From Marilutibacter spongiae (GTDB lineage Bacteria; Pseudomonadota; Gammaproteobacteria; Xanthomonadales; Xanthomonadaceae): a stretch of 64,000 nucleotides of DNA. Of the stretch, positions 1 through 8,475 are shown piece by piece. Every line of letters starts with the position of its first letter. Positions within the stretch are counted from its first letter, which is position 1. A program made the translations under genes and the position numbers. The stretch is taken from NCBI RefSeq assembly GCF_014145325.1, contig NZ_JACHTF010000009.1:62001-126000 (forward strand), given 5' to 3'. The notes beneath the pieces are model-generated. The model saw nothing but the letters and a program-made list of their open reading frames with translations, was not told where the DNA came from and did not search any database.

Positions 1-1374
1 GCGCTGTCGGCGGTGGAGATCCAGGCACCCGAAGACGACCGCAAGGCCGCCTACACCGCGTTGTACCACGCGCTGATGGGGCCGAGCCTGTTCATGGACG
101 TCGACGGTCGCTATCGCGGTCCCGATGGCGCCGTGCACCGCGCCGAGGGCTTCCGCAACCACTCCACGTTCTCGCTGTGGGACACCTACCGCGCGCTGCA
201 TCCGCTGCTGACCCTGGTGCAGCCGGCCGCGCGCACCGACGATTTCGTCAACTCGCTGCTGGCCTCGCGCCGACAGAGCCCCTACGGCATGCTGCCGGTG
301 TGGTCGTTCCACGGCCAGGAGACGTGGTGCATGATCGGTTACCACGCCGTACCGGTGATCGCCGACGCCTACATGAAGGGCATCCGCGGCTACGACGCCG
401 ACGAGGCGCTCGAGGCCATGGTCGCCACCGCCAGCTACGGCCCCTACGACGGCATCGCCCAGTACATGGAACTGGGCTACGTGCCGATCGACGAGGAAGG
501 CGAAGCCGCCTCCAAGACCCTGGAGTACGCCTACGACGACTGGACCATCGCGCGCATGGCCGAGGCGATGGGCCGCGACGACATCGCCGCGCGCTTCACC
601 CGCCGCGCCGGCAACTGGCGCCACGCCTTCGACCCGGCCACCGGCTTCATGCGCGCCCGCAAACGGGACGGCAGCTTCCGCGAACCCTTCGACCCGACCG
701 CCAGCGGCTACGGCACCGACTACACCGAAGGCAACGCCTGGCAGTACTCGTGGTACGTGCCGCAGGACGTCGCCGGCCTCATCCAGGCCCATGGCGGCGA
801 CGACCAACTCGTCGCCCGGCTCGACCAGGTGTTCGACGCCCAGGTCGACCCCTCGATCTTCGAGCACATGGAAGACATCACCGGCCTGATCGGCTGGTAC
901 GCGCATGGCAACGAGCCCAGCCACCACGTCGCCTACCTCTACGCCTATGCCGGCCAGCCCTGGCGCACCCAGGAACGCCTGGCCCGGATCATGTCGACCC
1001 AGTACAAGCCCACCCCCGACGGCCTCGCCGGCAACGACGACCTCGGCCAGATGTCGGCCTGGTACCTGTTCACCGCGCTGGGCTTCTACCCCGTCGCCCC
1101 GGGCAGCAACGAATACGTCATCGGCCGCCCCTTCCTGCCCGAGGCCACCCTCAACCTGCCCAACGGCAAGCGCTTCCGCATCGTCGCCGAAGGCCTGTCG
1201 GCCGCGCACCCCTACGTCGGCCGCGTCACCCTCGACGGTGACCCGCTGGACCGCGCCTACCTGCGCCACGAAGAGATCATGGCCGGTGGCGAACTGCGCT
1301 TCGTCATGCAGGCCAATCCCAACAAGGACTGGGCCACCGCCCCCGACCAGCGGCCGTACTCGATGTCGCGGTGA
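1..1374 (+). CDS. GH92 family alpha-1,2-mannosidase, C-terminal part (5' end outside window)
   Basis: The reading frame is open from base 1, so this is the C-terminal roughly 457 residues of a longer protein (GH92 enzymes are usually 700-800 aa). Family hallmarks are GNEPSHH near 910-930 and the later GNDDLGQMSAWY segment near 1030-1065, followed by GFYPVAPGSNEY; in GH92 these contribute calcium- and substrate-binding residues and the catalytic acids of the (alpha/alpha)6 barrel. The family hydrolyses terminal alpha-mannose from glycans in a calcium-dependent inverting reaction, normally in the periplasm or outside the cell; the signal peptide would lie upstream of the window. Specificity (1,2, 1,3 or 1,6 linkage) cannot be read from this part. 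Confidence 0.9.
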   Translation, partial: ALSAVEIQAPEDDRKAAYTALYHALMGPSLFMDVDGRYRGPDGAVHRAEGFRNHSTFSLWDTYRALHPLLTLVQPAARTDDFVNSLLASRRQSPYGMLPVWSFHGQETWCMIGYHAVPVIADAYMKGIRGYDADEALEAMVATASYGPYDGIAQYMELGYVPIDEEGEAASKTLEYAYDDWTIARMAEAMGRDDIAARFTRRAGNWRHAFDPATGFMRARKRDGSFREPFDPTASGYGTDYTEGNAWQYSWYVPQDVAGLIQAHGGDDQLVARLDQVFDAQVDPSIFEHMEDITGLIGWYAHGNEPSHHVAYLYAYAGQPWRTQERLARIMSTQYKPTPDGLAGNDDLGQMSAWYLFTALGFYPVAPGSNEYVIGRPFLPEATLNLPNGKRFRIVAEGLSAAHPYVGRVTLDGDPLDRAYLRHEEIMAGGELRFVMQANPNKDWATAPDQRPYSMSR

Positions 1375-1383
1375 GGAGTGCGC

Positions 1384-1413
1384 GAGGCGGTCGCCCACGC
1401 GTGGGGGCGCCTC
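1384..1413 (+). terminator. GC-rich hairpin after the GH92 gene
   Basis: An outer GAGGCG/CGCCTC stem encloses the perfect palindrome CCCACGCGTGGG, starting 9 bases after the GH92 stop codon. There is no U-run, so it is either an inefficient intrinsic terminator or an mRNA-stabilising hairpin. Confidence 0.4.
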
Positions 1414-1489
1414 AACGGAACGGGTGCCGGGTGTCGCCCGCGACCGTCCCGTTCGCAGGCCCTCCAACTGCTAATATGCCCGCCCCACA

Positions 1490-1565
1490 GGGCCTATAGC
1501 TCAACGGTTAGAGCAGAGGACTCATAATCCTTTGGTTCCAGGTTCGAATCCTGGTGGGCCCACCA
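1490..1565 (+). tRNA. tRNA-Ile2 (anticodon CAU, lysidine-modified type)
   Basis: A 76-nt cloverleaf: acceptor stem GGGCCTA/TGGGCCC, D-loop with AGCTCAACGGTTAGAGC, anticodon loop CTCATAA, T-arm GGTTCGAATCC and an encoded CCA end. The anticodon is CAU. The CTCATAATC anticodon-arm context matches the minor isoleucine tRNA (ileX type), which TilS converts to read AUA, rather than elongator or initiator Met. The gene stands alone in the gap between the GH92 gene and a convergent hydrolase. Confidence 0.92.
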
Positions 1566-1627
1566 AACAATCGCAATTGCTTGCTGGTGCAGCTCTTCCC
1601 TGTGTCCCCACTTTGCAGTGGCGTGTC

Positions 1628-1656
1628 ATGTCCGTTATCGGCCAGAAGCGGACGTT
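1628..1656. repeat. Short dispersed palindromic element, copy 1
   Basis: An imperfect inverted repeat beginning ATGTCCG and ending CGGACGTT, with about 14 nt between the arms. Translated, it gives the MSVIGQKRTF-type spurious peptide seen next to genes in many proteobacteria. Its reverse complement matches the element at 15569-15598 at most positions. No function is known. Confidence 0.5.
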
Positions 1657-1673
1657 CTCAGATAGTGGCGAGA

Positions 1674-3080
1674 TCACGAGCCATCGCGCGCCTCATGCAG
1701 CGAGCACGTTCCAGGAACGGACGCGGAAGACACGAACGCCGATACGGCCTGGACGAAACAGTCCTGCGCGGTCAGCACCAGCCCGTGCGCGCCGTCGACC
1801 ACGGTGGTCAGCTTCACGTCTCCCAGTGGGGCGAGCATAGCGAGGTGCGCGCGCGCGCCCTCGAGCGGAGTGGCGGGATCGAGCGTGCCCTGGAGCACGA
1901 GTGTCCGCGGAAGGCGCGCGGGTAGTTTTCCGAATGTGGCGTCGCGCGCATAGAGTGGCACCGGCGGGCTTACGGCGAGACCGGGCAGGGGGCTGGTGAA
2001 CAGCGCATGTTCGGCCTCTTCCTCTACCTGCGCCTTCGTGAGGTCGGGGCGCGAGTTGTTCTCCGACCCGGTGATCAGCATCACCAGAGGCATCGAGGAC
2101 GGCGATTGCGGGAACGGATACAACGTGCGCCGCAGGGCACCCAGGTCGTCGACCGTGCGCCCGAGCAAGGTGGTGTCGTCCCGCAGCAACGCCTCTGCCA
2201 TCTCCGGAATACGACTGCGCAGCTCGGGAAAGTTCAGCAGGCGACCCATGAAGCTGCGGATGTCTTGGCCCGGCACCTGCTCGAGCCAGGCCGGCTTGTC
2301 GCCCGCGTAGGCGACCAGGCGGGCGACCGTCCTGGTCTGTGCAGGCGTCAGGAACGCGCGTCCGATCTCGTCAGCAATGCGCGTGCGCTGACTGATCTCC
2401 CACTTGAGCGCGCCTTCCGGCGGCACAAGGCCGTCAAGAATCAGCCCGTCGAGCTCAACCGGAGCCACCTGAAGCATGCGCAGTGCGAGCTGGGTGCCGT
2501 AGGACACACCGTAAAGGAGCACCGGCCCCTCGCCGCGGTGCGAGCGGATCAGCCGGGACAGATCTTGCGCGGCATGCGTGATGGTGAAGGCCTGCGTGCG
2601 CGCGGCATTCGCGTACATGGCGCCGATGCACGGTCCCCATTCCTCGTCGGCAAGATCCAGGCCTGAGGCGCTCTCGAGCGACTCCTGCTCCGGGCAGAGC
2701 TTGGTGGAATAGCCAGTGCCCCGATGGTCGGGCATCATCAGCTCATAATCGGGAAACGCGCGACGCAGCGTGTGCAGCGCGGAATAGAACGACGCGCCCG
2801 TCTCGCCCGGACCGCCGGCCACCAGCCACACCTCGCCACGGCGCGTGCGCCCCTCGGCCACCGGGAATCTGCGCACGAACAGCTCCACCTTCTCGCCGTC
2901 TGGTTCGGCGTAGTCGAGCGGCGCTTGCTCACGTGCGCACAGCGAGTCCGAGAGCGCTTCGAACTCGTCGTCGTCGGTGCAGGGGACGAACGGGGCGGCC
3001 TGGAGGGAGCCGGCAACAACAAGGAATGAAAGGGCAAGCCCGATACGGCAAACAACACTCTGGATCACGAGGCATCCCAA
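1674..3080 (-). CDS. Secreted alpha/beta hydrolase (tripeptidyl-aminopeptidase / proline-iminopeptidase-like)
   Basis: A 468-aa protein with an N-terminal signal peptide (hydrophobic residues about 12-28, then QAAPF). An oxyanion-type AGGPGETG loop and the nucleophile elbow YGVSYGTQ identify an alpha/beta hydrolase of the TAP/PIP (peptidase S33-like) group. A late LEGARAHLAML segment and a histidine in VVDGAHGLV fit the acid and histidine regions of a C-terminal TAP-like domain. It probably acts in the periplasm or outside on short peptides or esters. The gene is transcribed towards the tRNA gene and has no partner. The substrate is unknown. Confidence 0.8.
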   Translation of the reverse strand: MGCLVIQSVVCRIGLALSFLVVAGSLQAAPFVPCTDDDEFEALSDSLCAREQAPLDYAEPDGEKVELFVRRFPVAEGRTRRGEVWLVAGGPGETGASFYSALHTLRRAFPDYELMMPDHRGTGYSTKLCPEQESLESASGLDLADEEWGPCIGAMYANAARTQAFTITHAAQDLSRLIRSHRGEGPVLLYGVSYGTQLALRMLQVAPVELDGLILDGLVPPEGALKWEISQRTRIADEIGRAFLTPAQTRTVARLVAYAGDKPAWLEQVPGQDIRSFMGRLLNFPELRSRIPEMAEALLRDDTTLLGRTVDDLGALRRTLYPFPQSPSSMPLVMLITGSENNSRPDLTKAQVEEEAEHALFTSPLPGLAVSPPVPLYARDATFGKLPARLPRTLVLQGTLDPATPLEGARAHLAMLAPLGDVKLTTVVDGAHGLVLTAQDCFVQAVSAFVSSASVPGTCSLHEARDGS

Positions 3081-3500
3081 CCGACGAATGAGCCTGCGCG
3101 CGAGCGCAGGGCGTTGAGCGAAATGATAGCGATTGCCTGCCGGGCGGACAGTGCCCTTCGTAACGTCGTCTTCTGGGACCGATTGGTGCGCACACCCTCT
3201 CGGGGTAGAACCCCTCTGGTCGAGAGTCAGTTGTGACCGGGCTGTTCGGGAAGCCTGCGCTTGCGGAGCGAGCTGAACCCTCTCGCATGGCTTGCGCCCC
3301 TGGGACAGTGGGGATCCGACCTTTCCAACGATTCAGTTTGTGTCGACGTCCACTCTGGGTCGGCTACCGCCTTAACGCCACAAGTGTTCAGGCAAGCTGA
3401 ATCGGCTCGCTTCTTTGGATCCATCCGCCAGAACACCACTTGTGTCAGGGATTGACTCAAGTCAAGGCGCCTAGGGGAGTACCGCCCTAGTGTGCGCGGC
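3081..3500. other. Long intergenic region upstream of hemN
   Basis: About 420 bp between a divergent hydrolase and hemN, less GC-rich than its surroundings. The FNR box at 3451-3464 is the clearest element. Around 3345-3371 the bases GTCCACTCTGGGTCGGCTACCG resemble a third, strongly degenerate copy of the palindromic element found at 1628 and 15569. A 64-codon ORF at 3261-3455 runs into the FNR box and has no convincing start; it is not called. Confidence 0.45.
3451..3464 (+). promoter_or_regulatory. FNR/Anr-type box upstream of hemN
   Basis: TTGACTCAAGTCAA is a perfect dyad (TTGAC-N4-GTCAA) close to the FNR consensus TTGAT-N4-ATCAA. Its centre is about 43 bp before the likely hemN ATG. A class II position (centre at -41.5) would put the transcript start just before that ATG. 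The fnr gene lies one gene downstream. Confidence 0.75.
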
Positions 3501-4901
3501 ATGGAGCCGCAATCCATCGCCTTCGATGCCGAGCTGCTGCGTCGTTACGACCAGCCGGGCCCTCGCTATACCTCGTACCCGACCGCGCCGCAGTTCCACA
3601 CCGGCTTCGGCGAGCGCGAGCTACGTGAGGTGGCCGCGGCAAGCAACGGCGATCCGATTCCGCGCCGGCTTTCGCTGTACGTGCATGTACCGTTCTGCGA
3701 AAGCCCCTGCTTCTACTGTGGCTGCAACCGCATCATCACCCGCGACAAGGCCCGTGGCGATGCCTATCTCGCGCGGCTGTACCGTGAGATCGCGCTGGCG
3801 GCGCCGTTGTTCGACCGCGACCGGGAGGTGATCCAGCTCCACTTCGGCGGCGGCACCCCCAATTTCCTGTCGCCGGCGCAACTGGGCGAAGTCGTGGACA
3901 CGCTGCGCGGCCATTTCCGCTTCTCCGACGCCGCCGACCGCGACATCTCGATCGAACTCGACCCGCGCTTCGTGGATGCGGACGACATCACGGCGCTGGG
4001 CAGCATCGGCTTCAATCGCGCCAGCTTCGGCGTGCAGGATTTCGATCCGGACGTGCAGCGCGCGGTCAACCGCATCCAGTCGGTCGAACAGACCCGCACG
4101 GTGGTCGACGCATGCCGCGCCGGCGGGTTCCGCTCGGTCAACGTCGACCTGATCTACGGCCTGCCGAACCAGAATCCTGCCGGCTTCGCGCGCACCCTCG
4201 ACATCGTCGCCGACATGCGGCCCGACCGGGTCGCGGTGTACGGCTACGCGCACATGCCGCACCTGTTCAAGCCGCAGAAGCAGCTGGACGCCAGCCTGCT
4301 GCCCAGCCCGGACATGCGACTCGCCCTGCTGCAACTGGCGATCGAACGCCTGACTGCCGCCGGCTGCCTCTACATCGGCATGGACCACTTCGCCCTGCCC
4401 GACGACGAACTGGCGCTGGCCCAGGCACGCGGCAGCCTGCACCGCAACTTCATGGGCTACACCACCCATGCCGAAAGCGACCTGCTGGGCCTGGGCGTTT
4501 CCGCGATCAGCCACATCGGCGACAGCTTCAGCCAGAACCCGCGCGACCTGCCGTCCTGGCAGGCGGCGCTGGACGAGGGCCGCCTGCCGGTGTTCCGCGG
4601 CATGCGGATGGATGCGGACGACGTGCTGCGGGCGGACCTGATCCAGGCGTTGATGTGCAGCGCCGAGATCCCGGTGCGCGCGCTGGAGCGCCGGCATGCA
4701 GTCGTGTTCGCTGACTACTTCGCGGAGGCGCTGGCACGCCTGCGACCGCTGGCCGATGACGGCCTGGTCAGGATCGAATCCGACCGCATCGTCGCAAGCT
4801 CGCGCGGGCGGCTGCTGTTGCGTAACATCGCGATGTGCTTCGATCGCTACCTCGCCCCGACCGCAGAGCCATCCGCACCGCGCTTTTCGCGTGCGATCTG
4901 A
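3501..4901 (+). CDS. hemN: Oxygen-independent coproporphyrinogen III oxidase
   Basis: A 466-aa radical-SAM enzyme that oxidatively decarboxylates coproporphyrinogen III to protoporphyrinogen IX without O2, supplying haem for anaerobic respiration; cytoplasmic. The N-terminal RYTSYPTAPQF motif is diagnostic. The [4Fe-4S] cysteines are C66, C70 and C73 in FCESPCFYCGCN, followed by the GGGTP SAM-binding motif. A GTG at 3492 would add three residues; neither start has a strong ribosome site (AGGGGAG at 3472-3478 is 13 nt from the GTG). The FNR box just upstream and the fnr gene just downstream predict anaerobic induction. Confidence 0.95.
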   Translation: MEPQSIAFDAELLRRYDQPGPRYTSYPTAPQFHTGFGERELREVAAASNGDPIPRRLSLYVHVPFCESPCFYCGCNRIITRDKARGDAYLARLYREIALAAPLFDRDREVIQLHFGGGTPNFLSPAQLGEVVDTLRGHFRFSDAADRDISIELDPRFVDADDITALGSIGFNRASFGVQDFDPDVQRAVNRIQSVEQTRTVVDACRAGGFRSVNVDLIYGLPNQNPAGFARTLDIVADMRPDRVAVYGYAHMPHLFKPQKQLDASLLPSPDMRLALLQLAIERLTAAGCLYIGMDHFALPDDELALAQARGSLHRNFMGYTTHAESDLLGLGVSAISHIGDSFSQNPRDLPSWQAALDEGRLPVFRGMRMDADDVLRADLIQALMCSAEIPVRALERRHAVVFADYFAEALARLRPLADDGLVRIESDRIVASSRGRLLLRNIAMCFDRYLAPTAEPSAPRFSRAI

Positions 4902-4935
4902 CGACGTCGCAGGCCTCACCGCCGCGGAGCCGACC

Positions 4936-5688
4936 ATGAGCGACGTGGCGTTCCCGCGCCTGGACACGCGCGTCCTCGCCGACGACGGCAATGAGCTGCG
5001 CTTCTGCTCCACTTGCGCGTTCTCGCAGGCCTGCCTGGACCAGGGCATGGACAAGGCCGCGCTGGGCGAACTGCACGTGCTGGTCGAGCACGTGGGCCCG
5101 TTCCGCGCCGGGGATCACATCTTCCGCGAAGGCGACCCGTTCGAGGCGATCGCCGCGGTGCGCGCCGGCACGGTCAAGACCTATGTGGTGGACCGCGATG
5201 GCCACGAGCACGTGCACGGCTTCCACCTGCCCGGCGAGGTGATCGGCCTGAACGCGATCGACGGCGACCGCTATCCCTGCAACGCCATCGCACTGGACAC
5301 GGTGATGCTGTGCCGGTTCTCGTTCCCGAAGATCTCGGTGTTGGCGGCCCGCCTGCCGGGACTGCAGCGCCAGTTGTTCCGCCTGCTCAGCCGCGACATC
5401 GGCCGCGCCGCCCTGCTGGCCGGCGACTGGTCGGCGGACCAGCGGATGGCCGCGTTCCTGGTCGGCATCTCGCGCCGGCTGGCTGCGCGCGGGTTCTCCG
5501 CGACCCGGTTCCAGCTGACCATGCCGCGCACCGACATCGCCAACTACCTGCGGCTGGCCCCTGAGACCGTCAGCCGGGTACTGCGACGGCTCCAGGAGGA
5601 CGGCATCCTCAGCGTCGAACGGCGCGAGCTGGAACTGCTGCAACCGGACAGGCTGGAAGCGCTGGCTGCCCCCATCCTGCGCGACTGA
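4936..5688 (+). CDS. fnr: FNR-family anaerobic regulator (Fe-S type)
   Basis: A 250-aa Crp/Fnr regulator. The N-terminal cysteines C24, C27 and C33 (C-x2-C-x5-C) and a fourth cysteine in VMLCRF match the four [4Fe-4S] ligands of E. coli FNR, so direct O2 sensing is expected, with possible NO sensitivity. Residues about 45-130 form the cyclic-nucleotide-like beta-roll. The C-terminal HTH has PETVSRVLRRL, whose E-x2-SR recognition pattern reads TTGAT half-sites. The start is the ATG giving MSDVAF, 35 nt after hemN. It is the likely regulator of the six FNR-type boxes between 3.4 and 12.4 kb. Confidence 0.93.
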   Translation: MSDVAFPRLDTRVLADDGNELRFCSTCAFSQACLDQGMDKAALGELHVLVEHVGPFRAGDHIFREGDPFEAIAAVRAGTVKTYVVDRDGHEHVHGFHLPGEVIGLNAIDGDRYPCNAIALDTVMLCRFSFPKISVLAARLPGLQRQLFRLLSRDIGRAALLAGDWSADQRMAAFLVGISRRLAARGFSATRFQLTMPRTDIANYLRLAPETVSRVLRRLQEDGILSVERRELELLQPDRLEALAAPILRD

Positions 5689-5789
5689 CGCGCATTCATG
5701 ACGGTGATCACGGACTGGCCTGTGGCCGGGCCGTTTCATGCCGTCTTCACATGATCCGAACTTGTCCCGACTAAGGTCCATTCAGCTGC

Positions 5790-5803
5790 TTGACCTGCAT
5801 CAA
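5790..5803 (+). promoter_or_regulatory. FNR box upstream of norZ
   Basis: TTGACCTGCATCAA (TTGAC-N4-ATCAA) is one base from the full consensus. Its centre is about 62 bp before the norZ start, which fits a class II activator site with a leader of about 20 nt. Confidence 0.8.
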
Positions 5804-5858
5804 GGCGCCCCCATGCGCGGGAGCCGACCATTTCGCCATCCAATGGGAGCGCATGCTG

Positions 5859-8174
5859 ATGAGTACGACACGCAAGTTATGGCTGGGCTTGACCGCCCTG
5901 CTGGTCGTTTCATTCGGCGTCCTGTTGTGGGCCGGGGGCGAGATTTTCCGCGCTGCACCCCCGATCCCGGAACAGGTCGTCGATGACAGCGGACGGGTGG
6001 TCTATACCCGCGCCGATATCGAACGCGGACGCCAGGTCTGGCAATCCATGGGTGGAATGCAGCTGGGCTCGATCTGGGGCCACGGCGGCTATGTCGCCCC
6101 CGACTGGAGCGCCGACTGGTTGCATCGCGAAGCGGTGCAGATGCTGGACCTGTGGGCACGGGCCGACGGTGGCATGGCCACCTACGCGCAACTCCCGGAA
6201 GAGCAGCAGGCCGCGTTGCGCGGACGCCTGAAGGCGGAAATGCGCCGCAATACGTACGATGCCTCGACCGGCACGATCACCCTGTCGCGTGACCGGGTGG
6301 CCGCGGTGTCGAACGTGGCGGCGCATTACGAGAGCCTGTTCGGCAACGATCCCACCACCGCGGAGCTGCGCGAAGGCTACGCGATGAAGAACAACACGGT
6401 GCCGGATGCCACGCATCGGAGGGCACTGACCGCGTTCTTCTGGTGGACCGCTTGGGCGGCCGGCACCGAGCGTCCTGTCGCGGGGGAAACCCTGGCGCCG
6501 GATCGCAGCGGCGTGGTGGCCAAGCAGGTGACCTACACCAACAACTGGCCCAGCGAACCGTTGATCGACAACACGCCGCCGCCGTCGATGTGGGTGTGGT
6601 CGGCCTTCAGCGTGCTGTTCCTGATCGCCGGTATCGCCCTGCTGGGCTGGCACCATGCGCGCCAGCACGACGAATCGCCGGTGTTGCCGAAGAGCGACCC
6701 GCTGGCCAACCTCAAGGTGACGCCATCGATGCGCGCCACCGCCAAGTACTTCTGGGTGGTGCTGGCGCTGTTTCTGGTGCAGATCCTGCTGGGCGCGATC
6801 ACCGCGCACTACCAGGTCGAAGGCCAGGAAGCCTACGGCTTCGCGCTGTCGGAAGTGTTGCCCTACTCGATCACCCGCACCTGGCATACCCAGCTTGCGG
6901 TGTTGTGGATCGCGGTGGCCTGGCTGGGGACCGGCCTGTACATCGCACCGGCCATGTCAGGGCATGAGCCCAGGTTCCAGCGACTGGGGGTGAACGTCCT
7001 GTTCGTCTGCCTGTTGCTGATCGTGGTGGGTTCGTTCGCGGGCCAGTGGCTGGCGGTCATGCAGAAGCTGGGCCTGGAGCACAACTTCTGGTGGGGTCAC
7101 CAGGGCTGGGAATACGCGGACATGGGCCGCTTCTGGCAGTGGTTCCTGTTCATCGGCCTGCTGTTGTGGCTGACCCTGGTGGGGCGTGCGCTGTGGCCGG
7201 TGCTGCGTGGCCCGCAGACCGAGACCAAGGCGATCGTGGGCCTGCTGTTCCTGTCCACCGTCTGCATCGGGCTGTTCTTCGCCTCGGCGCTGATGTGGGG
7301 CGAGCACACCCATATTTCCGAAGTCGAGTACTGGCGCTGGTGGCTGGTGCACCTGTGGGTGGAAGGCTTCTTCGAAGTGTTCGCCACCGCGGTGATGGCA
7401 CTGATCTTCACCAGGCTCGGGCTGATCAAGGGTTCGGTGGCATCGGTGGCCGTGCTGTTCGCGACCATCATCTTCATGGCCGGTGGCGTGCTGGGCACCT
7501 TGCACCATCTGTACTTCGTCGGCACGCCGACCGCAGTAGTGGCGCTGGGAGCGAGCTTCAGTGCGCTGGAAGTGGTGCCGCTGGCCTACATCGGCTTCGA
7601 GGCCTACCACACCTACAAGCTGGGCAAGGCCACGCCGTGGATGACCCGCTATCGCTGGCCGATCCTGTTCTTCATCTCGGTCTCGTTCTGGAACCTGGTG
7701 GGTGCCGGCCTGTTCGGCTTCCTGATCAACCCGCCGCTGTCGCTGTACTTCATGCAGGGCCTCAACCTGACCCCGCTGCACGGCCACACCGCACTGTTCG
7801 GCGTGTACGGCATGCTCGGGATCGCGCTGGTGCTGTTCTGCATGCGCGGCCTGCGTGGCCAGTTCCAGTGGGATGTGCGGGCACTGAAGATTGCGTTCTG
7901 GTGCCTCAACATCGGCCTGGCGCTGATGGCCCTGCTGACCCTGCTGCCGCTGGGCACCATGCAGCTGCTGGCAGCGATCGAACACGGCTACTGGTACGCC
8001 CGTTCGGCCGAGTTCATGCAGCAGCCCATCGTCGACATGCTGGTCTGGATGCGCGTCCCCGGTGACACCATCTTCAGCGTGGGTGCGGTGACCCTGGCCT
8101 GGTTCATGCTGCGGTTGTGGATCGCACCCAGGCGCGATCCCGTGCTGGAAGGCGAAACCGAGAGCGGACGCTGA
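5859..8174 (+). CDS. norZ: Quinol-dependent nitric oxide reductase (qNOR, single subunit)
   Basis: A 771-aa integral inner-membrane enzyme reducing 2 NO to N2O with electrons from quinol. The N-terminal extension (about residues 30-240, between the first two membrane segments) is the cytochrome-c-like NorC-derived domain typical of qNOR, and it has no CxxCH haem site, as expected for the quinol type. About 12 further membrane helices form the NorB-like core with conserved histidines in TRTWHTQLAV, GTLHHLYFVG and LHGHTALFG. I chose the ATG at 5859 because GGGAG at 5845-5849 is correctly spaced; longer in-frame starts run into the FNR box. It heads a run of co-directional genes reaching 11161. 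The symbol norB is also used for this type. Confidence 0.95.
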   Translation: MSTTRKLWLGLTALLVVSFGVLLWAGGEIFRAAPPIPEQVVDDSGRVVYTRADIERGRQVWQSMGGMQLGSIWGHGGYVAPDWSADWLHREAVQMLDLWARADGGMATYAQLPEEQQAALRGRLKAEMRRNTYDASTGTITLSRDRVAAVSNVAAHYESLFGNDPTTAELREGYAMKNNTVPDATHRRALTAFFWWTAWAAGTERPVAGETLAPDRSGVVAKQVTYTNNWPSEPLIDNTPPPSMWVWSAFSVLFLIAGIALLGWHHARQHDESPVLPKSDPLANLKVTPSMRATAKYFWVVLALFLVQILLGAITAHYQVEGQEAYGFALSEVLPYSITRTWHTQLAVLWIAVAWLGTGLYIAPAMSGHEPRFQRLGVNVLFVCLLLIVVGSFAGQWLAVMQKLGLEHNFWWGHQGWEYADMGRFWQWFLFIGLLLWLTLVGRALWPVLRGPQTETKAIVGLLFLSTVCIGLFFASALMWGEHTHISEVEYWRWWLVHLWVEGFFEVFATAVMALIFTRLGLIKGSVASVAVLFATIIFMAGGVLGTLHHLYFVGTPTAVVALGASFSALEVVPLAYIGFEAYHTYKLGKATPWMTRYRWPILFFISVSFWNLVGAGLFGFLINPPLSLYFMQGLNLTPLHGHTALFGVYGMLGIALVLFCMRGLRGQFQWDVRALKIAFWCLNIGLALMALLTLLPLGTMQLLAAIEHGYWYARSAEFMQQPIVDMLVWMRVPGDTIFSVGAVTLAWFMLRLWIAPRRDPVLEGETESGR

Positions 8175-8183
8175 CGGTGAAGG

Positions 8184-8211
8184 CGCACGACCCGGGACGT
8201 TCCGGGTCGTG
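8184..8211 (+). terminator. Perfect hairpin after norZ
   Basis: An 11-bp perfect stem (GCACGACCCGG / CCGGGTCGTGC) with a GACGTT loop lies 10 bases after the norZ stop. There is no U-tract. It may stabilise the norZ mRNA or partly reduce transcription into the downstream genes. Confidence 0.45.
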
Positions 8212-8238
8212 CAGCCCCATCAACAAGGAACCGATTCC

Positions 8239-8475
8239 ATGCAATTCATCCTGCGCACGCGCGACGATCATGACCTCGCACGGATCGCCCACGCTCTGGT
8301 CGAGATCGATCCGGCTGCGTTCTGCGACCGCGATCCTGCCGGGCATGCGATCCGTATCGCCACCGCCGCCACCCATTCGGAACTGCGGGCCTGCCTGACT
8401 GGCATCGGCATGCAGGCGGACGCCGGCGTCCTGTTCCAGCTGCCCTCGGAATGCTGCGGAGGCTGTGGTGGCTGA
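8239..8475 (+). CDS. 78-aa protein with Cys-rich CCGGCGG tail, between norZ and nnrS
   Basis: A small soluble protein starting MQFILRT, preceded by AAGGAA with 8-nt spacing. The body has the alternating pattern of a small alpha/beta fold, and the last nine residues are SECCGGCGG, a potential metal-binding or redox-active tail. It overlaps the start of nnrS by about 11 bp, suggesting translational coupling. I do not recognise the family. Its position between NO reductase and NnrS points to a role in NO respiration or metal supply, by inference only. Confidence 0.75.
   Translation: MQFILRTRDDHDLARIAHALVEIDPAAFCDRDPAGHAIRIATAATHSELRACLTGIGMQADAGVLFQLPSECCGGCGG

Noticed and set aside
3261-3455. 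64-aa ORF before hemN
   Set aside because: Its stop lies inside the FNR box, it has no ribosome site and its composition is random-like.
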